Source of the DNA: Anaerolineaceae bacterium
GTDB taxonomy: Bacteria > Chloroflexota > Anaerolineae > Anaerolineales > Anaerolineaceae
Reading direction: 5' to 3'
NCBI GenBank assembly: GCA_003524305.1
Contig: DQHW01000032.1
Span: forward strand, 11,537 to 40,650
DNA: 29,114 bases
The stretch's first letter is position 1; every line of letters starts with the position of its first letter. The position numbers were made by a program, and so were the translations under genes. This document shows, piece by piece, positions 14,666-22,758 of this stretch. Below the pieces are notes generated by a model that searched no databases, was not told the origin of the DNA, and saw only the letters and a program-made list of their open reading frames with translations.

Positions 14666-15940
14666 ATGAATAAGGAATTAATGGCTTTGCAGCAAGAGAG
14701 AGCTGATCTTGTGGCTGAAGGGAAAAAGTTCTTTGATCTCGCCGCAAAAGAATCTCGTGATCTGACTGACGAGGAAAAGACACGTGATGATGAGATCAAT
14801 GCCCGTTTGGCTGCGATCAACGGTGACATTCAAAGACTTGAAGCAAAGCGCGAACGTGAACGTACCGTTCAAGCTTTGCCGAAAATAGAAGGAATGCGTG
14901 ACCGGTCTGAAGATGACCCAAAACGCGGGTTTGCAGATATTGCTGAATTTGCTCTGGCAGTGAAGGGCGTTTATACCCCCGGTGGGACCGTTGATGAGCG
15001 TCTGTTGATGGGAGCCGCTCCGACAGATTTTCATCAAGAAACCGGATCTTCTGAAGGGCGTATGGTACCCCCAGCGTTTCGTCAGGATGTTTGGGATGTT
15101 GCCATGGAAGAGGATGCCCTATTGCCGGAAACGGATAGTGAGCCGACAGATAAAAACTCAGTGGAGTTCCTGAAGGATGAAACGACCCCTTGGGGGTCAA
15201 CTGGAATTCAAGCGAAATGGCGTACTGAGGGTGGAAAAATGGAGCCCAGCAGGCTGGTCACTGAAGGTGAACAAATGCGTTTGCATGATCTTTATGCTTT
15301 CGTGACCGCAACAGACGAGATTCTTGATGATGCTCCTCGCCTTGCTAATCGTCTGACTAAAAAGTCAGGCGAGGCAATTCGGTGGAAGATCAACAATGCC
15401 ATCGACAGTGGAACCGGTGTAGGTCAACCCCTTGGATATATGAAATCAGATGCGTTGGTGAGCGTCGCAAAGGAAACCTCCCAAACCGCGGATACTATCG
15501 TGGCTGCCAATGTAGCCAAAATGTATGCAAGGGTTATTAATCCTTTTAACACCAATTGGTTTATCAACCAGGATGTACTACCCCAATTAATGGTTATGAC
15601 TCTTGGTAATCAACCCATTTGGACTCCTCCAAACACAGGTTTTGTAAATGCCCCTGGTGGTTTGTTGTTAGGTCGACCTGTACGGTTTAGTGAAAGTTGC
15701 GAAACCGTTGGTGATAAGGGTGATATTCGCCTGGCAAATCTTAAAAACGGGTATTACTCAATCACTAGTGCTGCTGGTGTGAAATTTGCCAGCTCCATGC
15801 ACCTGTTCTTTGATTACGGGCTGCAAGCTTTCCGCTGGACATTCCGTCTCAATGGACAACCTTTCTTATCGAAACCGGTGTCACCCAAAAATGGCTCGAA
15901 CACCAGGAGCCATTTTGTCACCCTTGATGCAAGAGCATAA
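14666..15940 (+). CDS. major capsid protein, HK97 fold
   Basis: The protein has 424 residues. Residues 1-75 are a charged coiled coil (delta/scaffold domain) probably removed by the upstream protease. The HK97-like core follows, including GRMVPPAFRQDVWD, the E-loop region SVEFLKDETTPWGSTGIQAKW, and the long helix with EAIRWKINNAIDSGTGVGQPLGYM. The end is the A-domain and P-domain region with GVKFASSMHLFFDYGLQAFRW. A strong binding site (GTGAGGTGA near 14654-14662) precedes the ATG. It has its own intergenic leader of 65 bases, consistent with high expression. A hairpin follows the gene at 15964-15988. Confidence 0.93.
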   Translation: MNKELMALQQERADLVAEGKKFFDLAAKESRDLTDEEKTRDDEINARLAAINGDIQRLEAKRERERTVQALPKIEGMRDRSEDDPKRGFADIAEFALAVKGVYTPGGTVDERLLMGAAPTDFHQETGSSEGRMVPPAFRQDVWDVAMEEDALLPETDSEPTDKNSVEFLKDETTPWGSTGIQAKWRTEGGKMEPSRLVTEGEQMRLHDLYAFVTATDEILDDAPRLANRLTKKSGEAIRWKINNAIDSGTGVGQPLGYMKSDALVSVAKETSQTADTIVAANVAKMYARVINPFNTNWFINQDVLPQLMVMTLGNQPIWTPPNTGFVNAPGGLLLGRPVRFSESCETVGDKGDIRLANLKNGYYSITSAAGVKFASSMHLFFDYGLQAFRWTFRLNGQPFLSKPVSPKNGSNTRSHFVTLDARA

Positions 15941-15963
15941 TCGGTAACCGTCTCTAATTAACT

Positions 15964-15988
15964 CCATGGCCAGTCTAGCTGGTCATGG
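15964..15988 (+). other. hairpin between capsid and next structural gene
   Basis: CCATGGCCAG (15964-15973) pairs with CTGGTCATGG (15979-15988) across a TCTAG loop, a 10-bp stem with one G-U pair. An A-rich run follows, so it is not a canonical terminator on the plus strand. It may stabilise or process the abundant capsid mRNA. Confidence 0.5.
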
Positions 15989-16020
15989 AAGACAAAATAA
16001 AAAAAAAAGGTGAGTGAATT

Positions 16021-16464
16021 ATGAACCCAAATATCAAACCTTCAGCTCAAGTCGCACTGCTTGCTGTGAAAGACCCTGTAAGCCAGGCTGCAGCAACAGT
16101 CACCTCAGGGTGGCTTTCAATGGCAAATGTTCAGGCAATCTTGGCTGTGATCCAAACAGGGGTGCTGGGAACAGCGGCCACTGTTGACGCCAAGTTGCGC
16201 CAGGCGACCAGTTCGGCCGGTGCAGATGCCAAGGACATTACTGGAAAAGCAATTACACAACTGGTCAAAGCCAGTAATGATAATGACCAGGCGATGATTA
16301 ATTGCCGTAGTGACGAGTTGGATGTAAATGGTGGTTTCACGCATGTGGAACTTTCTATTACTGTCGGCACGGCTGCAAGTGTTATCAGTGCTGCTGTGTG
16401 GGGTTTTTATCCTCGATATCAACCGGCAAGCCATGTTGATTCGGTCGTTGAAGTGATCGATTAG
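16021..16464 (+). CDS. probable virion structural (head or decoration) protein
   Basis: The protein has 147 residues. It resembles a widespread phage protein encoded just after the major capsid gene: N-terminal MNPNIKPSAQVALLAVKDP, AAATVTSGWLSMANVQAILAVIQTG, then KAITQLVKASNDNDQAMINCRSDELDVNGGFTHVELSITVGTA. Beta-rich with hydrophobic strands and few charges in the middle, it is consistent with a capsid-surface or connector subunit. No exact function can be assigned. A ribosome binding site (GGTGAG at 16009-16014) precedes the ATG. Confidence 0.72.
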   Translation: MNPNIKPSAQVALLAVKDPVSQAAATVTSGWLSMANVQAILAVIQTGVLGTAATVDAKLRQATSSAGADAKDITGKAITQLVKASNDNDQAMINCRSDELDVNGGFTHVELSITVGTAASVISAAVWGFYPRYQPASHVDSVVEVID

Positions 16465-16494
16465 TCACCAAGAATGTTGTTTTTGGAGTGAATA

Positions 16495-17001
16495 ATGGCC
16501 AACATATTGACTGCAAGTGAAGCTGCAACCGTTTTGCGATGCGACATTACCGACGCGGATATGTTGGCCTTATTACCCCTTGTAGATGATTATTTATTTC
16601 AAGCTACATCACATGATTGGGCTAAGGACGATCCCATAAACATAACAGCAAAATCAGCAGCACGCATGCTCTTGGTTTTGTGGCATGAAAATCCATCGAT
16701 GATCACGAGCGGAATGACAACCCTTAGTTTTGGTCTAAATGCAGTTTTAATGCAGCTCAAATCATTGGCGCTGCGGTATCACGAATTCTTCGGGTGCGAA
16801 GGAGCTGGGAGTATTTCTCTACCTGGTGTGATGGTAGGTGACACGGTTCAATCTCTGACCGGCCTGGTGGGTGTCACAGGTGATCAATCAGCACAGTTTG
16901 AAGAGATGATCACGGTCGAAGATCATATTCAACAAGTGGTCGATGAAGATCTTTCAGCAAACGCTTACCGAGTCTATATTGTTCCACTTTCTGCTTTGTG
17001 A
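16495..17001 (+). CDS. head-tail connector protein, gp6-like
   Basis: The protein has 168 residues. The N-terminal ~90 residues match the helical head-tail connector family seen in HK97 (gp6-like): LTASEAATVLRCDITDADMLALLPLVDDYLFQATSHDW, then ARMLLVLWHENPSM. These proteins form a ring under the portal. The remainder (about 95-168) is less typical and appears to be an added beta-rich extension. It precedes the head-closure gene with a short gap. It lies in the usual connector position between capsid and head-tail adaptor genes. Confidence 0.8.
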   Translation: MANILTASEAATVLRCDITDADMLALLPLVDDYLFQATSHDWAKDDPINITAKSAARMLLVLWHENPSMITSGMTTLSFGLNAVLMQLKSLALRYHEFFGCEGAGSISLPGVMVGDTVQSLTGLVGVTGDQSAQFEEMITVEDHIQQVVDEDLSANAYRVYIVPLSAL

Positions 17002-17008
17002 GGTTTTG

Positions 17009-17413
17009 ATGTTGATCAATGGCAAACCATTCAACCCGGGTGAACTCAAAACGTCAATCGTTTTGGCAAAAAAAATGGTGCCAAAAAATGCAGGTGGTTT
17101 TCAGAAAGTGGAATATGAGTTCATCACTGAAGTAAAAGGCAAATGGATCAACGTTCACGGTCAAGAAGCGTGGCTTGCACAAACCAAAGGAGCGATCAAG
17201 GCGGCTACCGTCACCGTGCGATATAGATCAGATGTTGATCAGACCTGCGTTCTTGTACTTGGCTCGACTGTTGAAGAGGTGATCGACGAACACGATATTC
17301 TACTCGGATGGACTTTCACCGGTGGCGAAGTTTTTGAGATTGTTTCGATGGATAACATCCAGCAATTGAACGAATACATTGAGTTCAAAGTAAAAAGGGT
17401 TACGGCTGGTTAA
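17009..17413 (+). CDS. head-tail adaptor (head closure) protein
   Basis: The protein has 134 residues from ATG 17009. The frame is open upstream to 16943 but that part overlaps the connector gene. The chosen start sits eight bases after the connector stop, with GTGAGG at 16998-17003 as binding site. Beta-rich features (FQKVEYEFITEVKGKWINVHGQEAWLAQ, then ATVTVRYRSDVDQTCVLVLG, then EVFEIVSMDNIQQLNEYIEFKVKRV) fit the SPP1 gp16/HK97 gp7 head-closure fold, in which the last block WTFTGGEVFEIVSMDN is typical. It overlaps the next gene by one base. Confidence 0.8.
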   Translation: MLINGKPFNPGELKTSIVLAKKMVPKNAGGFQKVEYEFITEVKGKWINVHGQEAWLAQTKGAIKAATVTVRYRSDVDQTCVLVLGSTVEEVIDEHDILLGWTFTGGEVFEIVSMDNIQQLNEYIEFKVKRVTAG

Positions 17414-17817
17414 TGGCTACGCAAACGAATTTAAAAACCAACGGATTTGATGAGTACCTGGAAAAGATAGCCAGGGCTGGTACCAATATAGATGCATCTG
17501 TCGACAAAGCTTTATTGGTTGGTGGTGATGTTATTCAAGAAGAAATGATTACCAATACACCACTTCTGACAGGAAATTTGGCTGAGCACATTCAAATCAA
17601 AGGACCTGAACGCGATGGTAATTATCACAGTATAGAAGTTGGTCTGATCCATGATTCTGCTTTTACCGACGCTGAAACGGCACGGTATGGAAATGCACAG
17701 GAGTACGGCTCAGTAAAGAATGCTGCTCATCCTTATATTCGGCCAGGCATGAAAACAGGTGGGCCAAAAGCAACAAAAAAAATGAAAGAATCATTGATTG
17801 AGGATGGTGCAATTTGA
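17413..17817 (+). CDS. HK97 gp10-like tail component
   Basis: The protein has 134 residues. The gp10-like family features are visible: N-terminal helix, then DVIQEEMITNTPLLTGNLAEHIQIKG, and the C-terminal block with NAQEYGSVKNAAHPYIRPGM, which is the family's most conserved part. It is thought to join the head-tail interface during tail attachment. The stop overlaps the next gene, which uses a TTG start (17814-17817, TTGA). Confidence 0.88.
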   Translation: MATQTNLKTNGFDEYLEKIARAGTNIDASVDKALLVGGDVIQEEMITNTPLLTGNLAEHIQIKGPERDGNYHSIEVGLIHDSAFTDAETARYGNAQEYGSVKNAAHPYIRPGMKTGGPKATKKMKESLIEDGAI

Positions 17818-18164
17818 ACACCATTTGGGACCGTACAAATTCGGCTTTGTCTCCCCTGAGTGTTCCTTATGCAGCCAGCAGGCTGCAAATTTCAACTGGA
17901 GGCGAATACCCTGATCTATTTATGGTTTATTTTTCACTTCCGAGCACACCAGACCAGCATGCTGACGATAAAGAAACACTGCGGTCTTACACCATGCAAG
18001 TGAATATCTTTAGCCGTGATGGCTTAATCAACCTCCCTGACGTTGATGGAGTCATGATGGCTGCCGGTTTCACGAAGGGAAAAGTTATTGAAATTCCACT
18101 TGATGAAGAAACCGGCCATTTTGGACTAGGAACTGAATTCCTTTATTCTGAAAGTGAGGATTAA
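17814..18164 (+). CDS. tail completion/terminator-like protein
   Basis: The protein has 116 residues. The start is TTG at 17814, overlapping the previous stop, because no ATG or GTG is near and the coupling is exact. The beta-strand pattern YPDLFMVYFSLPS, then LRSYTMQVNIFSRDG, then ETGHFGLGTEFLYSESED suits the tail-terminator/minor tail family that caps the tail tube at the head side. The assignment rests mainly on position between the gp10-like and major tail genes and on length. Confidence 0.7.
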   Translation: MNTIWDRTNSALSPLSVPYAASRLQISTGGEYPDLFMVYFSLPSTPDQHADDKETLRSYTMQVNIFSRDGLINLPDVDGVMMAAGFTKGKVIEIPLDEETGHFGLGTEFLYSESED

Positions 18165-19079
18165 ATGCAACAAGATGAATATAAATCTGTAGTTGGTTTG
18201 GATCAGGTGCATGTTGCCCTGGTCACACAGGATGATGCCAGCGCTTACACCGCGGACACTCCTGAATATTTTGCACCATCGCTAGAAGCAGTGGCTGAAC
18301 CCGAGTCTTCTTTGGAGACCCAATATGCGGACAACATGCCCTTTGATGTTATGTCTTCAGAAGGCGTTACAAAGTTGACCTTGACCACCACAGCCATCCC
18401 CATCGAGGTTTTAGCGAAATACCTTGGCAAAGTCTTTGATGCAGCCAGCGGCCGCCTCTTCGACCAGGGTGGCAACGCGACACCCCCAGATGCAGCGCTT
18501 TCCTTTAGATCAATGAAGTCGAACGGCAAGTACAAGTATTTCCAATATTTAAAGGGCAAGTTCTCAGTTCCCAATGATGAAGCCGCCACCAAAGAAACCA
18601 AGGCAACACCGAAACCGGCAAAGATCATTTTTACAGCCATCAATACCGTGCATGAATTTGATCTTGGAGACATCACAAAAAGTGTTAAGCGGATTGTTGG
18701 CGATGAAGACACCACCAATTTCAGCGGCACAAGCTTCTTTACTCAGGTACAGGTTCCATCCATCACTACCCCGGACGCGGTTGCTCTATCAAGCTCAGTA
18801 CCAGCCAATTTGGCTACCGGTGTGAGCAAAACCGCATCCTTTACTTTGACCTTCAACAATGCCATGGATGCTGATGTGGTCAACCGTATCGCATTGCTGG
18901 ATGACACTCCGGCACTGGTAAGCGTGACTGCTACATTGGACGCGACCAAGAAGATCGTCACCGTTGCGCATGATGCATTGGATGGTACCACTGCCCACAC
19001 ATTGGTAATCTCTGGTGCCACTGATATTTATGGTCAGGTGTTGGCCAACACTATCGTGAAATTCACCACGGCGGCCTAA
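18165..19079 (+). CDS. major tail tube protein with C-terminal Ig-like (Big_5-type) domain
   Basis: The protein has 304 residues. The N-terminal ~200 residues match a major tail protein (YKSVVGLDQVHVALVTQDD, then PEYFAPSLEAVAEPESS, then YFQYLKGKFSVPNDEAATKETKATPKPAKIIF). The last ~100 residues form a bacterial Ig-like domain: SSSVPANLATGVSKTASFTLTFNNAMD, then ATLDATKKIVTVAHDALDGTTAHTLVI, typical of Big_5/SbsA-like folds. Such decorations project from the tail tube and can bind cell-surface sugars. It begins directly after the previous stop and ends one base before the chaperone gene. Confidence 0.88.
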   Translation: MQQDEYKSVVGLDQVHVALVTQDDASAYTADTPEYFAPSLEAVAEPESSLETQYADNMPFDVMSSEGVTKLTLTTTAIPIEVLAKYLGKVFDAASGRLFDQGGNATPPDAALSFRSMKSNGKYKYFQYLKGKFSVPNDEAATKETKATPKPAKIIFTAINTVHEFDLGDITKSVKRIVGDEDTTNFSGTSFFTQVQVPSITTPDAVALSSSVPANLATGVSKTASFTLTFNNAMDADVVNRIALLDDTPALVSVTATLDATKKIVTVAHDALDGTTAHTLVISGATDIYGQVLANTIVKFTTAA

Positions 19080-19080
19080 T

Positions 19081-19392
19081 ATGGGCGCACCTATGGTAAT
19101 CCACATCTACAATGGCGAAGGTGAGGTTGAAAAGACAATAACCCAGACCTTTGTGCCTTGGAAGATGCTCAAGGCTGCAGTAAAGATTGCTGCAACTCTA
19201 AATAAAGATCAACCAACCGAGGAAGATATAGATGGCATAACCAATCTGGTGGTTTCGACTTTCCAGGGAAAAGTCTCAAAAGATGAATTGGATGCCGGGG
19301 CTGATCTTACTGAAATGATGGCTGTGATGCGGCAAATCGTTGCAACCTCTAAAGCTATTAATCTAAACCCTACTCCACCTCCGGAGAAATAG
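19081..19392 (+). CDS. tail assembly chaperone, short form (gpG-like)
   Basis: The protein has 103 residues. Between the major tail and tape measure genes, this is the position of the gpG/gpGT tail chaperone pair. The protein is helical with FVPWKMLKAAVKIAATL near residue 24 and a Pro-rich end (NPTPPPEK). A slippery site at 19365-19371 lets a fraction of ribosomes shift to -1 at Pro97 and make a longer GT product. No strong Shine-Dalgarno is seen; ATG 19093 is an alternative start. The chaperone binds the tape measure and guides tube assembly. Confidence 0.82.
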   Translation: MGAPMVIHIYNGEGEVEKTITQTFVPWKMLKAAVKIAATLNKDQPTEEDIDGITNLVVSTFQGKVSKDELDAGADLTEMMAVMRQIVATSKAINLNPTPPPEK

Positions 19393-19404
19393 CAGTTCCG
19401 GAGG
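19365..19404 (+). promoter_or_regulatory. programmed -1 ribosomal frameshift signal
   Basis: The heptamer AAACCCT (19365-19371) fits the X XXY YYZ slippery rule in the zero frame (A AAC CCT). Six bases later a perfect 8-bp hairpin begins: CCTCCGGA (19378-19385) pairs with TCCGGAGG (19397-19404) across an 11-base loop containing the zero-frame stop TAG at 19390. Slippery site, spacer and stem all fit the standard model for tail chaperone frameshifting. Confidence 0.85.
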
Positions 19405-19592
19405 CGGAGGATGACGAAAACCTCATTGATGTACTGATCGATCTAGAGATAATTTTCGTCAAAAATTTTACCTGGTCACTAAGAGATATTGATGAAACGG
19501 ACGTGGAAAGCATGATCGACTTCATTAACCGGTTTAGCAATCAAGGAACACCAAAAGTTCGAAAAGTTTTTTGTGACCAAATAGCTTTTTAA
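19371..19592 (+). CDS. tail assembly chaperone, -1 frame extension (gpT part of gpGT)
   Basis: After a -1 slip at AAACCCT the frame continues from TAC 19371 to TAA 19590-19592, adding 73 residues to the first 97 for a product of ~170. This frame has its own upstream stop at 19359-19361 and no good start, so it is expressed only by frameshifting. The added part includes NLIDVLIDLEIIFVKNFTW and VRKVFCDQIAF. In lambda-like phages this long form recruits the tape measure protein, and without it the tail cannot be built. Confidence 0.82.
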   Translation, partial: YSTSGEIAVPEAEDDENLIDVLIDLEIIFVKNFTWSLRDIDETDVESMIDFINRFSNQGTPKVRKVFCDQIAF

Positions 19593-19604
19593 CTAGTTTG
19601 AAAA

Positions 19605-19626
19605 AGGGCGGTCCTTTGGCCGCCCT
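19605..19626. other. GC-rich hairpin between tail chaperone and tape measure genes
   Basis: AGGGCGG (19605-19611) pairs with CCGCCCT (19620-19626) across an 8-base loop. On the plus strand no T run follows. An A run precedes it (19601-19605), so on the minus strand it could end antisense transcripts. On the plus strand it may act as a partial block or an mRNA-stabilising hairpin. Confidence 0.5.
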
Positions 19627-19646
19627 AATAAAAATGGAGTTTAGGA

Positions 19647-21911
19647 ATGTCAGATAACAACCTGTCAGGAAAAGTAGGACTTGATGTCACCGACTATAAA
19701 GCCGGTGTGTCTGAGCTCAATCGACAGATTAGAGTAATTGAATCTGGTTTTCGCGCATCTGCAGCGGCTATGGGGGAGTGGGATAAAAACGCCACTGGTT
19801 TGGAGATGCGTACCAAAGCTCTCACTTCACAGATTGACCTTCAAAAACAGAAAATTGCAGCACTGACCTCAGAATATAAGAAAGTGGTCGAGGAGAAAGG
19901 TGCTGATAGTAGGGCTGCTCAGGAGTTGGAAATAAAGCTCAATAAGCAGAACGAAACGCTTGGCAAGATGACCGTTGAACTTGAACAAACAAATTCTGCC
20001 CTGGACAAGATGGGTGATGAATCAAAGAATGCCGGTGGTAAAGTGCAAGACCTCGGAGAAAAACAAGACCAGACAGCACAGAAATCAGAATCATTCAAGT
20101 CAGCTCTGGGTGGTATGGTAGGCGGGCTTAAAGCAACGTTGGTGGCTACTGCAGCCCTAGCTATTGCTGTGGTTGGACTTGCCGGCGGTATGGCAAAGAT
20201 GGTGATTAGCTCAGCCAGTGCTGCAGATAATCTTGTCGAGATGTCTGCAAAAACGGGCATATCCGTTGAACGCCTTCAGGAATTGAGCTATATCGGCAAG
20301 CAAACTGGCACAGACTTAGAAACTGTTACCGGAGCAAATGCACGGCTGATTAGATCGATGGACGCCGCGATTGAGGGAACCGGGACACAAGCTGATGCTT
20401 TCAAAAAACTTGGAATTTCTGTAGTTGATAGCAATGGGACTCTGAGAAATAGCCAAACCGTCTTCCAAGAGGCACTTACCAAATTGGGGGAAATGTCAAA
20501 TGAAACAGAGAGAGATGCAGCTTCTATGGCTTTGTTTGGAAAGAGTGCTCAGGAACTCAATCCATTAATAAAAACTAGTGCTGAAGAACTTGCCGAAATG
20601 ACTGAGCAAGCCCATGGCTTTGGGGCAGTGATGTCAGACCAGGCTGTATCTGGATTAGCTGATTTAAATGACTTACTAGACGGGCTAAAAGATGGTTTGA
20701 GAGGAACGCTTGGAGAAATCTCAGCAGCTTTCCTTCCTGGAATAAAAGGTATGACCACTGGGGTGAGTGGTTATATGAGAGATCTTGTTGAAATTATTCA
20801 AGGTTCAAATGGGGACCTTGGTTCAATGGCCAGCGGAATTGGTGGGTTGCTGGGCAAAATCCTTAGTGATATAGCAGGTAAGGGACCTGAAATGCTACAA
20901 GGGGGGCTTGGGATGATTCAGGGGATCATGGATGCTCTAGTGGAGAATTTGCCAGTTATGCTGCCGGCAGTGATCACCATGATCCAAACGTTAGTTAGTT
21001 TTATTGTTCAAAATATTCCAATGCTGATTGATGCCGGGGTCCAGATATTGTTAATGCTGGTGACGAGTTTTATCAGCATGCTTCCAATGCTACTCACAGC
21101 AGCTATTGAGATCATCGTTCAATTGGCAAACGGGCTTACTGCTGCATTGCCAACATTGATCCCGGCCGTGGTTGGAATCATCATGCAGTTGGTGTTGACC
21201 CTCGTGCAGAATATTCCAATGTTGATTTCTGCAGCACTGCAATTGATCATGGCATTAGCTCAGGGTCTGATCGCGGCATTGCCAGTGCTGATGGATATGC
21301 TGCCGACAATCATGATTGAGTTGGTCAATGGGCTGCTGTTGAGTCTTCCTGAATTATTGGTTGCTGCAGTTCAAATCATCCTTACTCTTGCATTTGGAAT
21401 AATTGAAAATATCCCAAAACTGTTGGCTATGTTGCCCCAAGTGATTGATGCTCTCGTAAAAGAATTTAAAAGCGACGCTTTTAAAGTAAAGATCAAATCA
21501 ATGGGTGAAGATATCGTCCATGGGATCAGTGAGGGATTCACGAAGGCATGGGAAAACTTCAAAGCAAATTTTATGGCCAACTGGAATGAACTGGTGGATA
21601 AAGTAAAAGATCTATTAGGAATTCATTCACCAAGTACGGTGTTTGGTGAAATTGGCGTCAATATGGCTCTAGGGTTAGGTGGCGGATTCTCTAAACAAAT
21701 GGCCAATGTCACCCAGCAGATCCAGAATGCTATGGCAGGAATTACGGCAAATTCGCCTATGGATGCCAACTTGAATGTAAATCAGAATGGATCGACGAAA
21801 CAGCAGGTTATTGGTCCAAATGGAAACACCTACCAGGCATTCTTCGAGACCTATAACGAAAATCAATTCAATAGATATCTTCGCCAAACGGAGATGCTTT
21901 ATGGCTCGTGA
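19647..21911 (+). CDS. tail tape measure protein
   Basis: The protein has 754 residues. The N-terminal ~160 residues are a coiled coil typical of tape measure proteins (SGKVGLDVTDYKAGVSELNR, heptad-rich). A Gly/Ala hydrophobic segment lies near residues 160-185, and a region with GISVERLQELSYIGKQTGTDL is common in the family. Residues ~420-600 are a long series of hydrophobic repeats containing NIPMLI, AALP and LPVL motifs. The end has GIHSPSTVFGEIG, a conserved C-terminal motif. The usual rule of about 0.15 nm per residue gives a tail near 110 nm. A GGAG site at 19636-19639 precedes the ATG by 7 bases. Confidence 0.94.
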   Translation: MSDNNLSGKVGLDVTDYKAGVSELNRQIRVIESGFRASAAAMGEWDKNATGLEMRTKALTSQIDLQKQKIAALTSEYKKVVEEKGADSRAAQELEIKLNKQNETLGKMTVELEQTNSALDKMGDESKNAGGKVQDLGEKQDQTAQKSESFKSALGGMVGGLKATLVATAALAIAVVGLAGGMAKMVISSASAADNLVEMSAKTGISVERLQELSYIGKQTGTDLETVTGANARLIRSMDAAIEGTGTQADAFKKLGISVVDSNGTLRNSQTVFQEALTKLGEMSNETERDAASMALFGKSAQELNPLIKTSAEELAEMTEQAHGFGAVMSDQAVSGLADLNDLLDGLKDGLRGTLGEISAAFLPGIKGMTTGVSGYMRDLVEIIQGSNGDLGSMASGIGGLLGKILSDIAGKGPEMLQGGLGMIQGIMDALVENLPVMLPAVITMIQTLVSFIVQNIPMLIDAGVQILLMLVTSFISMLPMLLTAAIEIIVQLANGLTAALPTLIPAVVGIIMQLVLTLVQNIPMLISAALQLIMALAQGLIAALPVLMDMLPTIMIELVNGLLLSLPELLVAAVQIILTLAFGIIENIPKLLAMLPQVIDALVKEFKSDAFKVKIKSMGEDIVHGISEGFTKAWENFKANFMANWNELVDKVKDLLGIHSPSTVFGEIGVNMALGLGGGFSKQMANVTQQIQNAMAGITANSPMDANLNVNQNGSTKQQVIGPNGNTYQAFFETYNENQFNRYLRQTEMLYGS

Positions 21912-22758
21912 GCAAGTAATCTGGGTAGATGCTGGCGGTGGTGAACTCAATTTAAATGATTGGGTTAACTACATTTGCACAAGAAATCAAAAAGGAGTGT
22001 GGGGGCCACCTTTTTTGCTTCAAAGTTCAAAAACACCTTTATCTGAAGGAAGTCAATTTCGGGGAGTGATCGTTGGTGAAAGAGGTGTGGATCTGAATCA
22101 GAAAATCAGGGGGACTACACGCGAAGAATTATTGACTTTATTACGTGATCTATCTCAACGTATGGACCCTCTAAAGGGTGAAGGTCTATTGAAATTCATC
22201 AATGGCGCCGAAACACGAATTTTGTATTGCCGCCCCGAAGGAATAAAGGATGTAACTGACAAAGAGACTATTGCAGAAACCATTTTGTCTTTCACTGCAA
22301 ATGATCCTTTTTTGTATGATGACGAGCCAGTAACGACAGTTTTCGAAACTTCCGGTGTTGCAGGCACATTCTTTTCGACATCATTCTTTCCGATGCATTT
22401 AACAAGATCCATCGTTTATTCTACCCAAGAGATTGATAACCCGGGTAATGCAGAAACTTACCCAGTTTGGACTATTGCTGGGCCTGGTATTTCGATTCAA
22501 TTAACAAATATTAGAACCGGGAAGGTAATCTCTCTTGGAAACCTTGAGTTGTTTACGGGTCAGGAATTAATTATTGATACTCGAATACGAAAAAAAACTG
22601 TACAGCTTGATGGAGTAAATGCGTTCGAGTACCTTGCTGATCGTTCGTCTCTTTGGCAACTTTTACCTGGGCTAAACGACATCCAAATTGAGATGAGTGG
22701 CGCCGCAGCAGAATCTAGTGTGCAACTTCAATTCACTCCGAGGTATGACTCAAAATGA
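21901..22758 (+). CDS. distal tail protein (Dit-like)
   Basis: The protein has 285 residues from ATG 21901, which overlaps the tape measure stop by 11 bases; the longer frame upstream lies inside the tape measure gene and is rejected. Features fit siphovirus distal tail proteins: WGPPFLLQSSKTPLSEGSQF, then DLNQKIRGTTREELLTLLRDLSQRMDP, then FTANDPFLYDDEPV, then NPGNAETYPVWTIAGPG and a C-terminal beta-sandwich. The Dit ring joins the tail tube to tip proteins. It overlaps the next gene by ATGA (22755-22758). Confidence 0.85.
   Translation: MAREQVIWVDAGGGELNLNDWVNYICTRNQKGVWGPPFLLQSSKTPLSEGSQFRGVIVGERGVDLNQKIRGTTREELLTLLRDLSQRMDPLKGEGLLKFINGAETRILYCRPEGIKDVTDKETIAETILSFTANDPFLYDDEPVTTVFETSGVAGTFFSTSFFPMHLTRSIVYSTQEIDNPGNAETYPVWTIAGPGISIQLTNIRTGKVISLGNLELFTGQELIIDTRIRKKTVQLDGVNAFEYLADRSSLWQLLPGLNDIQIEMSGAAAESSVQLQFTPRYDSK

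Noticed and set aside
15964..15988. Hairpin after the capsid gene as a terminator
   Set aside because: It is followed by A-rich, not T-rich, sequence on the plus strand, and the downstream structural genes need read-through.
16943..17008. Longer start for the head closure protein
   Set aside because: It overlaps the connector gene in another frame; ATG 17009 lies just after the connector stop with a binding site.
21787..21900. Longer start for the distal tail protein
   Set aside because: It lies wholly inside the tape measure gene; ATG 21901 gives the expected family length and overlap.
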